From Acidimicrobiales bacterium (GTDB lineage: Bacteria > Actinomycetota > Acidimicrobiia > Acidimicrobiales > Ilumatobacteraceae), in NCBI GenBank assembly GCA_030830415.1, contig JAURNB010000088.1:1-30411 (forward strand): DNA of 30,411 bases, written 5' to 3'. Below, piece after piece: positions 21,150 to 29,498 of the stretch (position 1 is the first letter of the stretch; each line of letters opens with the position of its first letter). The notes below the pieces were generated by a model. The model worked only from the letters and a program-made list of their open reading frames with translations. It did not search any database and had not been told where the DNA came from. Position numbers and translations under genes: made by a program.

Positions 21150-23780
21150 ATGACATCTTTACCAATCACTCCAACCGAGGCCGATTTCTGGACCACCACA
21201 TCGCGTGTGCCTCTCATTGTCAATGGTGTTCAGGTCACCGTGAGCTCGCGTCACCCACATTTGTTGTCGGCTTTACGTGAAGAACTCAATGTCACGTCGG
21301 CAAAAGACGGATGTTCGCCATCGGGACAATGCGGTTGCTGCACCGTGCTCATCGATGGAAAGGCCGTCGTGAGTTGCCAACAGTCTGTTGAAAAAGTACG
21401 CGATGCAAACGTTGTAACGCTAGAGGGCATCGATGAGAGTGAAAGGAAATCCTATTCCGATGCTTTCACGGCATGCGGTGGACTCCAATGTGGTTTTTGT
21501 ATTCCAGGCATTGTGGTGCGCGCAAAAGCACAAGTTGATAAAAAAGGTGCAGGTCTGAAGCGAGAAGACATGGCACGGCACCTCGGTGCACACCTGTGTC
21601 GGTGCACCGGGTACGTCAAGGTACTCGATGCAATTGAGAGTGTCGCAAAAGGAACCATTCCCCCACCGCTCATCTCTGGTGGAGTGGGAAGCAATGGCCC
21701 AAAGTACGAAGGTGAGTCGTTGACTCTCGGTGATCGCGGCTATGTCGACGACATACGCATTCCAGGAATGTTGCATGCCGCCTTACATCTCACCTCGCAT
21801 GCACGTGCAAAGATCCTAAACATCAGCACAAAACGTGCGCTTGAATCTTCTGGTGTTCGCTCTGTCTTTACTGCGAGCGATATTCCTGGTGAAACTTACG
21901 TCGGCATCATTTACAAAGACTGGCCAGTCATGATCCCCGTTGGTGGTCTGACATCGTATGCCGGTGATGTTTTAGCAATTGTTGTTGCCGAGACACGTGA
22001 AGAGGCTCGTATTGCTGCTGAACTCATTGATGTTGATTACGAAGTGATGCAACCCATCACCGATCCGGCTGTTGCCATTGCATCAACTGATATCGCTGTA
22101 TGGAATACCCAAAACAACATTCTGAGCACAAGTACCTACAGCCGAGGCGATACTGAGATTGGCCTAAAAACTGCAAAACATGTAGTGAGTGAAACATTCA
22201 TTACGCAACGCATTGAACATGCATTCCTCGAACCGGAAAGCACTCTCGCAGTTCCCAGCCGCATGGGTAACGAACGCAAGCTTCATGTGTACTCAGGTGG
22301 TCAAGGTGTATGGGACGACAGAAACGACATCGCGCGTGTTTTGAACATTACAAATGACGTCGTCACAGTGGAACTGGTGTCAAATGGCGGAGCCTTTGGC
22401 GGCAAAGAAGACATGAGTAACCAGGCACACGCTGCACTTGCTGCATGGTTGCTAGATGTACCGGTGAAGTGCACCTTGAGCCGCGAAGAAAGTTTTCGCA
22501 TGCACGCGAAACGCCACCCCATCACCATGCACTACGAAGCAGGCTGCGATGACAACGGAAAGCTCGTCGCATTACGCGTACGCGCACTCGGCGATTCAGG
22601 CGCTTATGCCAGCGTGGGAATGAAGGTAATGGAACGTATGGCAGGTCACGCCAGTGGCCCCTATTTCGTTCCCAATATTGATGTTGAGGCAATTGCGGCT
22701 CGAACGAATAACCCTGTGTGCGGAGCATTTCGCGGGTTCGGAGCGAACCAGGCGCAGTTTGCTATGGAAGGTGTTCTTGATCGTTTAGCAGCACAAGTAG
22801 GCATCTCGGGCTGGGATATTCGCAAAGCCAATGTCATTCAGCCCGGCATGGTCTGGGGTCCTGGTCAAATCATGGACGATGGTTGCCTTGGCGCAGAACT
22901 GTGTCTCGACGAAGTTCGCGATTCTTACAACACAGCCGTGAAGGAAGGAAAAGCAGTTGGCCTTGGTTTGGGGCTCAAGAACTCTGGTCTTGGCAACGGT
23001 TTCAAAGAAATCACCAAGGCAGTTGTTCGTTTTTGTTCCGACGGAACCGTTGAGGTGCGACACGGCTGGACCGAGATGGGTCAAGGCATTCACACTGTTG
23101 CCCTTCAAGTTGCCGTGGAAGAGCTGGGTATCGACCCACAACGCATCAAGGTCATTGTCGACACCACACGCGAGCTCGGACTGGGGCAAACCACTGGTTC
23201 ACGCGGCACGCTCATGGGTGCAGGGGCCGTGAAGGCCGCTTGCGAAACCGCACGTGCCGCAAACTGCGCAGTTGATATCGACCACGTTGGTGAATACCGC
23301 GTCGACTGGACCACAAAGCTCGGTGAACCCGGCGTTGAAAACCCCATCATCCACTCCACCTTCGGTTACGCCGCTCAAGTTGTAGTTATGGACCGCACAA
23401 CAGGAGCAATTGAACGAGTGATTGCAGCGCACGACGTGGGTCGCGCTGTTAACCCCATGTTGTGTGAAGGCCAAATTGAGGGCAGCGTGCACATGGGTCT
23501 TGGTTACGCCCTATCGGAACAGTTTCCTAGCGACCCCGATACAGCGTTCCCTACCAATACCACTTTGCGATCACTAGGAATTTTGCGCCCGAAAGACATT
23601 CCGCCTATTGAAGTCACCCTTGTTGAGTCACCACAACCCAACTCCCCGTACGGCATTAAGGGTGTCGGGGAAATTGGACTCGTTCCTACCGCCGGAGCCG
23701 TTGCTGAAGCACTACGCAACGTAGACGGTTTATGGCGCAACACGTTGCCCATGAAGCCAAAGGGGAAAGATGATGACTAA
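21150..23780 (+). CDS. Fused [2Fe-2S]2-molybdopterin hydroxylase of the xanthine dehydrogenase family (876 aa)
   Basis: The N-terminal ferredoxin domain has C55, C61, C64 and C76; the first loop is C-x5-C rather than the commoner C-x4-C. The helical domain has C114, C117, C150 and C152 (QCGFCIPG, LCRCTGY). The molybdopterin domains then run from about 185, with GGAFGGKED, CGAFRGFGANQ and the catalytic glutamate E841 (GVGEIG). No FAD domain is present, as in E. coli XdhD (YgfN). Equivalents of bovine Glu802 and Arg880 are present, which would suit a purine or similar ring. It could pass electrons to the FAD subunit encoded at 25879. I start at ATG 21150 (AAGGGG before it), not at 21120. Confidence 0.9.
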   Translation: MTSLPITPTEADFWTTTSRVPLIVNGVQVTVSSRHPHLLSALREELNVTSAKDGCSPSGQCGCCTVLIDGKAVVSCQQSVEKVRDANVVTLEGIDESERKSYSDAFTACGGLQCGFCIPGIVVRAKAQVDKKGAGLKREDMARHLGAHLCRCTGYVKVLDAIESVAKGTIPPPLISGGVGSNGPKYEGESLTLGDRGYVDDIRIPGMLHAALHLTSHARAKILNISTKRALESSGVRSVFTASDIPGETYVGIIYKDWPVMIPVGGLTSYAGDVLAIVVAETREEARIAAELIDVDYEVMQPITDPAVAIASTDIAVWNTQNNILSTSTYSRGDTEIGLKTAKHVVSETFITQRIEHAFLEPESTLAVPSRMGNERKLHVYSGGQGVWDDRNDIARVLNITNDVVTVELVSNGGAFGGKEDMSNQAHAALAAWLLDVPVKCTLSREESFRMHAKRHPITMHYEAGCDDNGKLVALRVRALGDSGAYASVGMKVMERMAGHASGPYFVPNIDVEAIAARTNNPVCGAFRGFGANQAQFAMEGVLDRLAAQVGISGWDIRKANVIQPGMVWGPGQIMDDGCLGAELCLDEVRDSYNTAVKEGKAVGLGLGLKNSGLGNGFKEITKAVVRFCSDGTVEVRHGWTEMGQGIHTVALQVAVEELGIDPQRIKVIVDTTRELGLGQTTGSRGTLMGAGAVKAACETARAANCAVDIDHVGEYRVDWTTKLGEPGVENPIIHSTFGYAAQVVVMDRTTGAIERVIAAHDVGRAVNPMLCEGQIEGSVHMGLGYALSEQFPSDPDTAFPTNTTLRSLGILRPKDIPPIEVTLVESPQPNSPYGIKGVGEIGLVPTAGAVAEALRNVDGLWRNTLPMKPKGKDDD

Positions 23781-24852
23781 CACGCGCACCACCGCAGGTC
23801 TTGTGTGCGCTCATCATCACCTCTACAGCTCTCTTGCGCGAGGTATGCCCGCACCGAAAGTTGCTCCGCATCACTTTCTTTCCGTTTTGGAGAATATTTG
23901 GTGGAAGCTAGATGCAGCACTCGACCACGACATGATCTATTGGTCCGCGGCGCTTGGTGCAGCGGAAGCTCTTTTATCGGGTACCACTGCAATCATCGAC
24001 CATCATGAATCTCCCAATTGCATTGAGGGCTCTTTGGAAACCATCTATGCCGCTTGCAGCGAGGTAGGCATACGTGTTGTTCCGTGTTACGGGGTAACCG
24101 ACAGGTGGAGTGACGATGGAAACTTGCAACAAGTTCACCCTTCATCAGCAATGACTCGTTCTGCTCAAATTGGCCTTGAGGAAACAGAGCAGTATTTAGC
24201 CAGCGGCAAAATCGCCATGGTTGGTGTTCACGCTGCTTTCACGTGCACCGATGAAACATTAGAAGCAGCAGCGCAACTAGCAAATGAATACAACACCGGT
24301 GTACATATTCACGTAGCTGAAGGCCCCGACGATATCGGCGCTGAGAAGCGGATTAAGCAATACGCGAACGATCAGTGGCTCATTGTTCATGGCGTGCATT
24401 TGCAAGAACCCATTGCCGGAACAATTGTGCATAATCCTCGGTCGAATATGAATAACGCTGTTGGTTATGCCCGCCCTTCGCAATGGAGCAACCGCATCGC
24501 ATTAGGTTCTGATGGAATCGACAGCAACATGATGTCGGAATTTCAGATGGCATTCGTTGCTGGCCGTGCCGACAATATTTCTTTCTCACCCGAGTTGGCA
24601 TGGGAATGGCTGTGGAATAGTTCGCAACTTGTGCCCGAAACGCAAAACGATGTTGTTACCTGGAATTATCCGCATATGGATAGCCCTTGGCACGTCGCCT
24701 ACACCACCTCAGTACATGTCTCCGATGTGAAGGTGAATAACGAATATGTTCTACGAGAGGGAAGCCTCACCAAGGTTGAACTTGGGGAAATACGGCGTAA
24801 AGCCGAAGAACAGTCTCAACGTCTCCATCACGCACTAGCAATGTCCGCCTAG
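23770..24852 (+). CDS. SsnA-like amidohydrolase, short N-terminus (360 aa)
   Basis: The metal-dependent amidohydrolase barrel is complete: H15 and H17 (CAHHHLYSSLARGMP), the HHESPN turn at 78-83, H154 (GVHAAFT), H179, H181 and E184 (HIHVAEG), VHGVHL, and D248 (LGSDGID). The LARGMP, IWWKLD and IVHNPRSNMNNAVG segments are those of SsnA/chlorohydrolase-type aminohydrolases that deaminate or open N-heterocycles. Odd: the first 50-60 residues usual for the family (half of the beta-sandwich domain) are absent, and the segment between VHGVHL and VHNPRSN is short. In E. coli ssnA lies with xdhD, as here. The start overlaps the previous gene by 11 bases; ATG codons at 23770 and 23773 are equivalent choices. 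Confidence 0.87.
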   Translation: MMTNTRTTAGLVCAHHHLYSSLARGMPAPKVAPHHFLSVLENIWWKLDAALDHDMIYWSAALGAAEALLSGTTAIIDHHESPNCIEGSLETIYAACSEVGIRVVPCYGVTDRWSDDGNLQQVHPSSAMTRSAQIGLEETEQYLASGKIAMVGVHAAFTCTDETLEAAAQLANEYNTGVHIHVAEGPDDIGAEKRIKQYANDQWLIVHGVHLQEPIAGTIVHNPRSNMNNAVGYARPSQWSNRIALGSDGIDSNMMSEFQMAFVAGRADNISFSPELAWEWLWNSSQLVPETQNDVVTWNYPHMDSPWHVAYTTSVHVSDVKVNNEYVLREGSLTKVELGEIRRKAEEQSQRLHHALAMSA

Positions 24853-24877
24853 CCACGACGAAAATGAAGGAAATTCG

Positions 24878-25882
24878 ATGAAAATACCCATGGCGCTCTA
24901 TCTCCAAGATGCTCACCGCATCCGTGAAGGCATGGAATTTGCTCAATACGCCGAGTCAAAGGGCTTCGATGCGGTGTGGCAAGCCGAAAGCCGTTTGGTG
25001 CGCGAAGCCACCGTTCCCATGGCTGCATTCGCTTCTGTCACAAAGAACATCAAAGTGGGCTCCGGAGTGGTCGACTGCTGGAGCCGCAACCCTGCGCGTC
25101 TTGCGGCAACATTTTCTACGCTCGACGACTTAGCACCTGGTCGCGTCATCTTGGGCATAGGTGCATGGTGGGATCCACTCGCTGCAAAAGTAGGCATCAG
25201 CCGCCACAAGCCACTGAAAGCAATGCGTGAAATTGTGACCACAGTGAGAGCACTGCTAAACAATGAAACCGTCACATTCAATGGTGAGTTTGTTCAACTC
25301 GACGGAGTAGAACTTGATTACGTGTATCAAGAGCGCCGCCCGAAGAATGTGCCCATTTATATTGGCGCAACCGGTATGCAGATGATGGAACTCACTGGTG
25401 AAATCGGCGACGGCGTAGTTCTGAATTATCTCGTATCTCCAGAATACAACAAGCAGGCGATAGAGGCCTTGGGCAATGGTGCAGCAAAGGCCGGACGCAC
25501 CCTCAACGATATTGACCGGCCACAACTCGTGGTGTGCAGTGTTCATGAAGATCGGCACACCGCACTCGATATGGCGCGCTTGATGGTGACGCAATACCTC
25601 GGACAACAGCCACACATCATGAAAGCATCAGGAGTGCCTCAAAGCCTTCTCGATAAGGTCGGAGAAGTACTTACCTGGCCAGCCACACACGAACAAGTGG
25701 TGAAAGCATCGAAACTTGTGCCCGATGAAATTGTAGAGATGCTCACCGCAAGCGGCACACCCGATGATGCACGAAAAAAGGTGAAGCACTACATCGACAA
25801 TGGCTGCACCTCACCCATCTTGTATCCACTCGGAGATGTAAAGGCAATGATTGATGCTTTCGAAGGCTGGGAAGTGTCATGA
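24878..25882 (+). CDS. LLM-class (luciferase-like) flavin/F420-dependent oxidoreductase (334 aa)
   Basis: The (beta/alpha)8 luciferase-like fold is clear: GMEFAQYAESKGFDAVWQAES, VPMAAFASVTKNIKVGSGVV, SRNPARLAATFSTLDDLAPGRVILGIGAWW (the cofactor-side signature) and VPIYIGATGMQMMELTGEIGDGVVLN. It is closest in pattern to F420-dependent methylene-tetrahydromethanopterin reductase-like proteins of actinobacteria. It could be a reductase of a ring double bond or an FMN-dependent monooxygenase. A GAAGGAAA Shine-Dalgarno lies seven bases before the ATG. It is placed between the SsnA-like gene and the FAD subunit, and its last codons overlap the FAD gene by ATGA, so it is an integral part of this operon. 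Confidence 0.88.
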   Translation: MKIPMALYLQDAHRIREGMEFAQYAESKGFDAVWQAESRLVREATVPMAAFASVTKNIKVGSGVVDCWSRNPARLAATFSTLDDLAPGRVILGIGAWWDPLAAKVGISRHKPLKAMREIVTTVRALLNNETVTFNGEFVQLDGVELDYVYQERRPKNVPIYIGATGMQMMELTGEIGDGVVLNYLVSPEYNKQAIEALGNGAAKAGRTLNDIDRPQLVVCSVHEDRHTALDMARLMVTQYLGQQPHIMKASGVPQSLLDKVGEVLTWPATHEQVVKASKLVPDEIVEMLTASGTPDDARKKVKHYIDNGCTSPILYPLGDVKAMIDAFEGWEVS

Positions 25883-26721
25883 GCATCTTCTCTCCGCGAT
25901 CACTGCCCGAAGCATTAGAAATCGCGAACAACCACCCCACTGCACGTCTTCTTGCCGGTGGTACCGACACCATGGTGGAAATCAATTTTCGCCACTATGA
26001 GCCAACCGACATCATTTCCTTGCGTCATGTTCGGGAACTACAAACGTTTGAACAAACAGGTGAGGTTTATCGTGTGGGGTCAGCAATCCCCTACCGCGAA
26101 TTTGAAAATGGCTCATACGCGCATATTTCTCAGGCGCTCAGTGAGGCTGCCCGCACTGTAGGTTCACCGCAAATTCGAGCAGCCGGAACTATTGGCGGAA
26201 ACCTCGGAACATGCTCCCCTGCTGGCGACACGCTGCCAGTTCTCAGTGCGCTCGATGCACAGATAGAACTCGCTTCAGTCAACGGTACTCGCGTGCTCAG
26301 CATCCACGATTTTATGCTGGGCGTCAAGCGCAATGCGCGGGCATCGAATGAAATCATCACAGCAATCAATTTCTCCAAAATTGATGGGTACCAGGGGTAC
26401 GCAAAGGTTGGCGTGCGTAACGCCATGGTCATTTCCATCGCCAGCGCTTGCCTCGTTCACGACCCGAAGAATCAGCGAGTTGCCATAGCGCTGGGTGCAG
26501 TTGGCCCCACCATCATTCGTTGTCGCGAATCGGAAGCTTGGTTGAGTGATAACACCGATCTCTCCACCAACTCACCAATCTCTGCCGACATCACCAATGA
26601 ATTTGCCCGTCGAGTTTCAGCAGAAGCGCGACCCATCACCGATCATCGATCCACTGCCGAATACCGCAAGCATGCTGTTGGCGTGCTTGCTCAACGACTA
26701 TTGAAACGAGCAATGCAATGA
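25879..26721 (+). CDS. Xanthine dehydrogenase FAD-binding subunit (280 aa)
   Basis: The flavoprotein subunit of a three-subunit molybdenum hydroxylase (CoxM/PucC type), passing electrons from the iron-sulfur centres to NAD+ or another acceptor. FAD-binding motifs are LLAGGTD (24-30) and AAGTIGGNLGTCSPAGD (101-117). The C-terminal CO_deh_flav_C domain has AYAKVGVRNAM-like GYAKVGVRNAM and ends in HRSTAEYRKHAVGVLAQRLL. Length is normal. It overlaps both neighbours by ATGA. It is the only FAD subunit in the run, so it may serve both molybdenum enzymes. Confidence 0.94.
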   Translation: MSIFSPRSLPEALEIANNHPTARLLAGGTDTMVEINFRHYEPTDIISLRHVRELQTFEQTGEVYRVGSAIPYREFENGSYAHISQALSEAARTVGSPQIRAAGTIGGNLGTCSPAGDTLPVLSALDAQIELASVNGTRVLSIHDFMLGVKRNARASNEIITAINFSKIDGYQGYAKVGVRNAMVISIASACLVHDPKNQRVAIALGAVGPTIIRCRESEAWLSDNTDLSTNSPISADITNEFARRVSAEARPITDHRSTAEYRKHAVGVLAQRLLKRAMQ

Positions 26722-27209
26722 GCACCTCACCCGAAATGTATTCACTACGCGTCAACGGAACTGAACAGCACGTTAAAGATGCCTGGATTGGCGAAAGTCT
26801 GCTCTACGTATTGCGCGAGCGTCTCGGCTTCATGGGGGCCAAGGGTGCCTGCGAGCAAGGCGAATGCGGCAGTTGTACCGTCCTCATCAACAATGACGCA
26901 GTGTGTTCGTGTTTGGTCATGGCAGCAAGTGCAATCGATACCGACATCACCACGGTAGAAGGCCTAGCGACAACCGAGACTCCGAACGATATTCAACAAG
27001 CATTTGTCACCGAAGGTGCCGTGCAATGCGGATTCTGTACACCCGGGCTTATCGTGGCGGTTCATCATCTCTTAGAAACCAACTCATCACCGTCGGAAAT
27101 TGAAGTGAAAGAAGCATTGTCGGGAAACATCTGTAGGTGCACTGGTTACGGTCGCATATTTTCAGCAGTACAACTCGTCATTTCCCAAAGAGAAAAGAGC
27201 GTCTCGTGA
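26718..27209 (+). CDS. Xanthine dehydrogenase [2Fe-2S] subunit (163 aa)
   Basis: The small iron-sulfur subunit carries two clusters. The plant-ferredoxin domain has C45, C50, C53 and C65 (CEQGECGSCTVL, VCSCLV). The helical domain has C104, C107, C139 and C141 (QCGFCTPG, ICRCTGYGRI). All eight ligands are present and the C-x4-C loop is standard, unlike the fused enzyme at 21150. It relays electrons from the molybdenum site to FAD. It starts by ATGA overlap with the FAD gene and ends by GTGA overlap with the molybdenum subunit, so the three proteins should be made in step. Confidence 0.95.
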   Translation: MSTSPEMYSLRVNGTEQHVKDAWIGESLLYVLRERLGFMGAKGACEQGECGSCTVLINNDAVCSCLVMAASAIDTDITTVEGLATTETPNDIQQAFVTEGAVQCGFCTPGLIVAVHHLLETNSSPSEIEVKEALSGNICRCTGYGRIFSAVQLVISQREKSVS

Positions 27210-29473
27210 CCACACGCACGACGAACAAGCAAAGAGACGTGCTCGGAGTTTCAGCACTGCGTCCGGACGGTATTGCAAAGACCCAAGGAACTTTTTCTTT
27301 CTCCTCTGACTACACAGCAGACAACATGTTGTGGGGAGCCACCCTGCGCTCGCCACATCCATACGCTCGCATCATTTCCATCGACATATCCGCAGCAATA
27401 AAAATTGATGGCGTCGAGACCATCCTTGTGTCTGGTGACGTTCCAGGAAAACTCACGTACGGTCTCATTGCTTCCGACCAGCCTGTTTTCGCTTCAGACT
27501 ATGTGCGTTATATGGGTGAGCCCATCGCTGCAGTTGCTGCTGACCATCCTGAAACATGTCGCCGAGCACTCGACGCCATTGTTGTTCACTATGAAGTAAT
27601 GGCGCCTCTCACCAGCATTGAAGATGCTCTGAATCCGAACACTCCAAGTATCCACCCAGATGGAAACGTATTTCGACACCAGCGCATTCTTCATGGTGAT
27701 GCAAACGCCACTGGCGACATCATCGTTGAGGGCGAATACGAAATCGGTATGCAAGATCAGGCCTTTCTTGGTCTTGAAGCAGCACTCGCCTACCCCGACT
27801 CCGATGGCGCAGGCGTCGAACTTGTTGTAGCAACTCAGTGGCTTCACGAAGATCAAAATCAAATTGCCGATTGCTTGGCGATGCCGAAGGAAAAGGTACG
27901 CCTGCAATTGGGCGGAGTGGGTGGTGCCTTTGGTGCACGTGAAGACATCAGCCTCCAGGTTCACACATGTCTCTTAGCGCTACGCACGGGTCGCCCCGTG
28001 AAGATGCAATACACACGTGAAGAAAGCTTCTTTGGCCATGTGCATCGTCATCCCGGTGTGATTGCGTTGAAACATCACGTCACCAACGAAGGTCGCATCG
28101 TCAAAATTGAAGGAACAATGAAGCTAGATGGCGGCGCTTACGCGTCTACATCGTCAGCTGTTCTCATTAACGGTGTCACACATATTCAAGGGCCATACAA
28201 ATGCGCTAACGCTGTGTTTGATGGCTATGCAGTGCGTACCAACAATCCACCATGTGGAGCAATGCGCGGCTTCGGAGTGGTGCAAGCCTGTTTCGCACAC
28301 GAAGGCCAGATGGACAAAATTGCCAAGGCCGTTGGCAAGTCACCTGTTGAAGTGCGTCTGTTAAACGCAATGGAAAAAGGCGACACCCTCATTACAGGTC
28401 AAGCTGTAGAAAGCGTGGCTCCTGTGGCTCGTTGCATTCGCGAAACCGACGCTCTGCCCATGCCTGAACCACTTTCACATGGTTCAGAGATAATGGAATT
28501 TCCTGGAGGCTCGGGTCGAACATCAGAACTCCACAACATCAAGCGTGGTATCGGCTGGGGTGTTTCCATTAAGAACTTAATGTATAGCGAAGGTTTCGAC
28601 GACAGCGCTGAAGCACGCTGCACGCTTGCCGATGGCGTAGCCACCATCAAATTTGCTACTGCCGAAGTCGGTCAAGGGTTCGTTGTGCTGGCTCAGCAAA
28701 TTGCGCGAACCGTGCTGGGCGTTGACGTAGTCGTGCTCGACCGAATTGATACCGAAATAGGTTCGGCGGGTTCAACCTCGGCGTCACGGCAAACATGGAT
28801 GAGCGGAGGCGCCGTCGACGGTGCGTGTCGACTCGTGCGTGAACGTCTCTTTGAACATGTAGCACACACTCATGGACTCGACCCGCTGCAGCTTGTCATT
28901 GAAGACACCGACATTGTTGACACCATGGGGCCATTACGCGTCAGTGTGAGCGAGGCCAGCAAGGGCGTAAAGATTGTCCAAACGTTCCTTCATCAGCATC
29001 GCAAAACTGAAGAACTTGACGAGAACGGTCAAGGCAATTGCCACGTCGCCTTTGCTTTCGTTGCACACCGAGCAGTAGTTGATGTTGACGTCGAACTAGG
29101 TCTGGTGAAAGTTGTGCAAATAGCCACGGCCCAAGACGTCGGTCGTTCTCTTAATCCACTCGCTCTACTCGGCCAAATTGAAGGTGGCATTGCTCAAGGT
29201 TTAGGCCTTGCAGTGATGGAAGAAATCATTGTGCAGAACGGAATTGTGAAGAACCCGAGCTTTACCGACTACCTGCTACCCACAGCACTCGATGCGCCCG
29301 ATGTTCTCTTTATCCCGATTGAGGAACCAGATCCTCAGGCACCACTAGGAGCAAAGGGCGTGGGCGAACCACCATGCATTTCAGTGACACCTGCAATTGT
29401 GGCTGCCATTAGAGACGCCACAGGCGTTGATTTGAAGCGCACACCAGTGCGCCCACAAGACATTTGCCTCTAA
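27206..29473 (+). CDS. Xanthine dehydrogenase molybdopterin-binding subunit, PucD-like (755 aa)
   Basis: The N-terminus RPDGIAKTQGTFSFSSDY and MLWGATLRSPHPYARI is the pattern I associate with actinobacterial and Bacillus PucD-type xanthine dehydrogenase. Molybdenum-site motifs are VGGAFGAREDIS, NNPPCGAMRGFGVVQ, EVGQGF, GSTSASRQTWMSGGA and GAKGVGEPP with catalytic glutamate E721. It should hydroxylate hypoxanthine to xanthine and urate with water as oxygen source. The start is GTG at 27206, overlapping the previous stop as GTGA. The frame extends upstream to 27137, but that would overlap the iron-sulfur gene by 70 bases. No XdhC maturation gene is in the window. It is the last gene of the run; ten bases separate its stop from the opposing gene. 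Confidence 0.93.
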   Translation: MTTRTTNKQRDVLGVSALRPDGIAKTQGTFSFSSDYTADNMLWGATLRSPHPYARIISIDISAAIKIDGVETILVSGDVPGKLTYGLIASDQPVFASDYVRYMGEPIAAVAADHPETCRRALDAIVVHYEVMAPLTSIEDALNPNTPSIHPDGNVFRHQRILHGDANATGDIIVEGEYEIGMQDQAFLGLEAALAYPDSDGAGVELVVATQWLHEDQNQIADCLAMPKEKVRLQLGGVGGAFGAREDISLQVHTCLLALRTGRPVKMQYTREESFFGHVHRHPGVIALKHHVTNEGRIVKIEGTMKLDGGAYASTSSAVLINGVTHIQGPYKCANAVFDGYAVRTNNPPCGAMRGFGVVQACFAHEGQMDKIAKAVGKSPVEVRLLNAMEKGDTLITGQAVESVAPVARCIRETDALPMPEPLSHGSEIMEFPGGSGRTSELHNIKRGIGWGVSIKNLMYSEGFDDSAEARCTLADGVATIKFATAEVGQGFVVLAQQIARTVLGVDVVVLDRIDTEIGSAGSTSASRQTWMSGGAVDGACRLVRERLFEHVAHTHGLDPLQLVIEDTDIVDTMGPLRVSVSEASKGVKIVQTFLHQHRKTEELDENGQGNCHVAFAFVAHRAVVDVDVELGLVKVVQIATAQDVGRSLNPLALLGQIEGGIAQGLGLAVMEEIIVQNGIVKNPSFTDYLLPTALDAPDVLFIPIEEPDPQAPLGAKGVGEPPCISVTPAIVAAIRDATGVDLKRTPVRPQDICL

Positions 29474-29477
29474 AACG

Positions 29478-29498
29478 TTCTTCTTACACCGAGAAGAA
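29478..29498. terminator. Weak hairpin between convergent genes, possible terminator
   Basis: TTCTTCT (29478-29484) can pair with AGAAGAA (29492-29498) across seven bases. The stem is short and AT-rich with no T run, and it includes the stop codon of the minus-strand gene. Confidence 0.25.

Noticed and set aside
21150..24852. Selenium dependence of the fused hydroxylase and SsnA-like protein
   Set aside because: The link of ssnA/xdhD to selenium comes from other organisms. There is no in-frame UGA, selenium gene or SECIS-like element here.
27137..27205. Upstream start for the PucD-like subunit
   Set aside because: It would overlap the iron-sulfur gene by about 70 bases; the GTG at 27206 gives the usual GTGA overlap and the family N-terminus.
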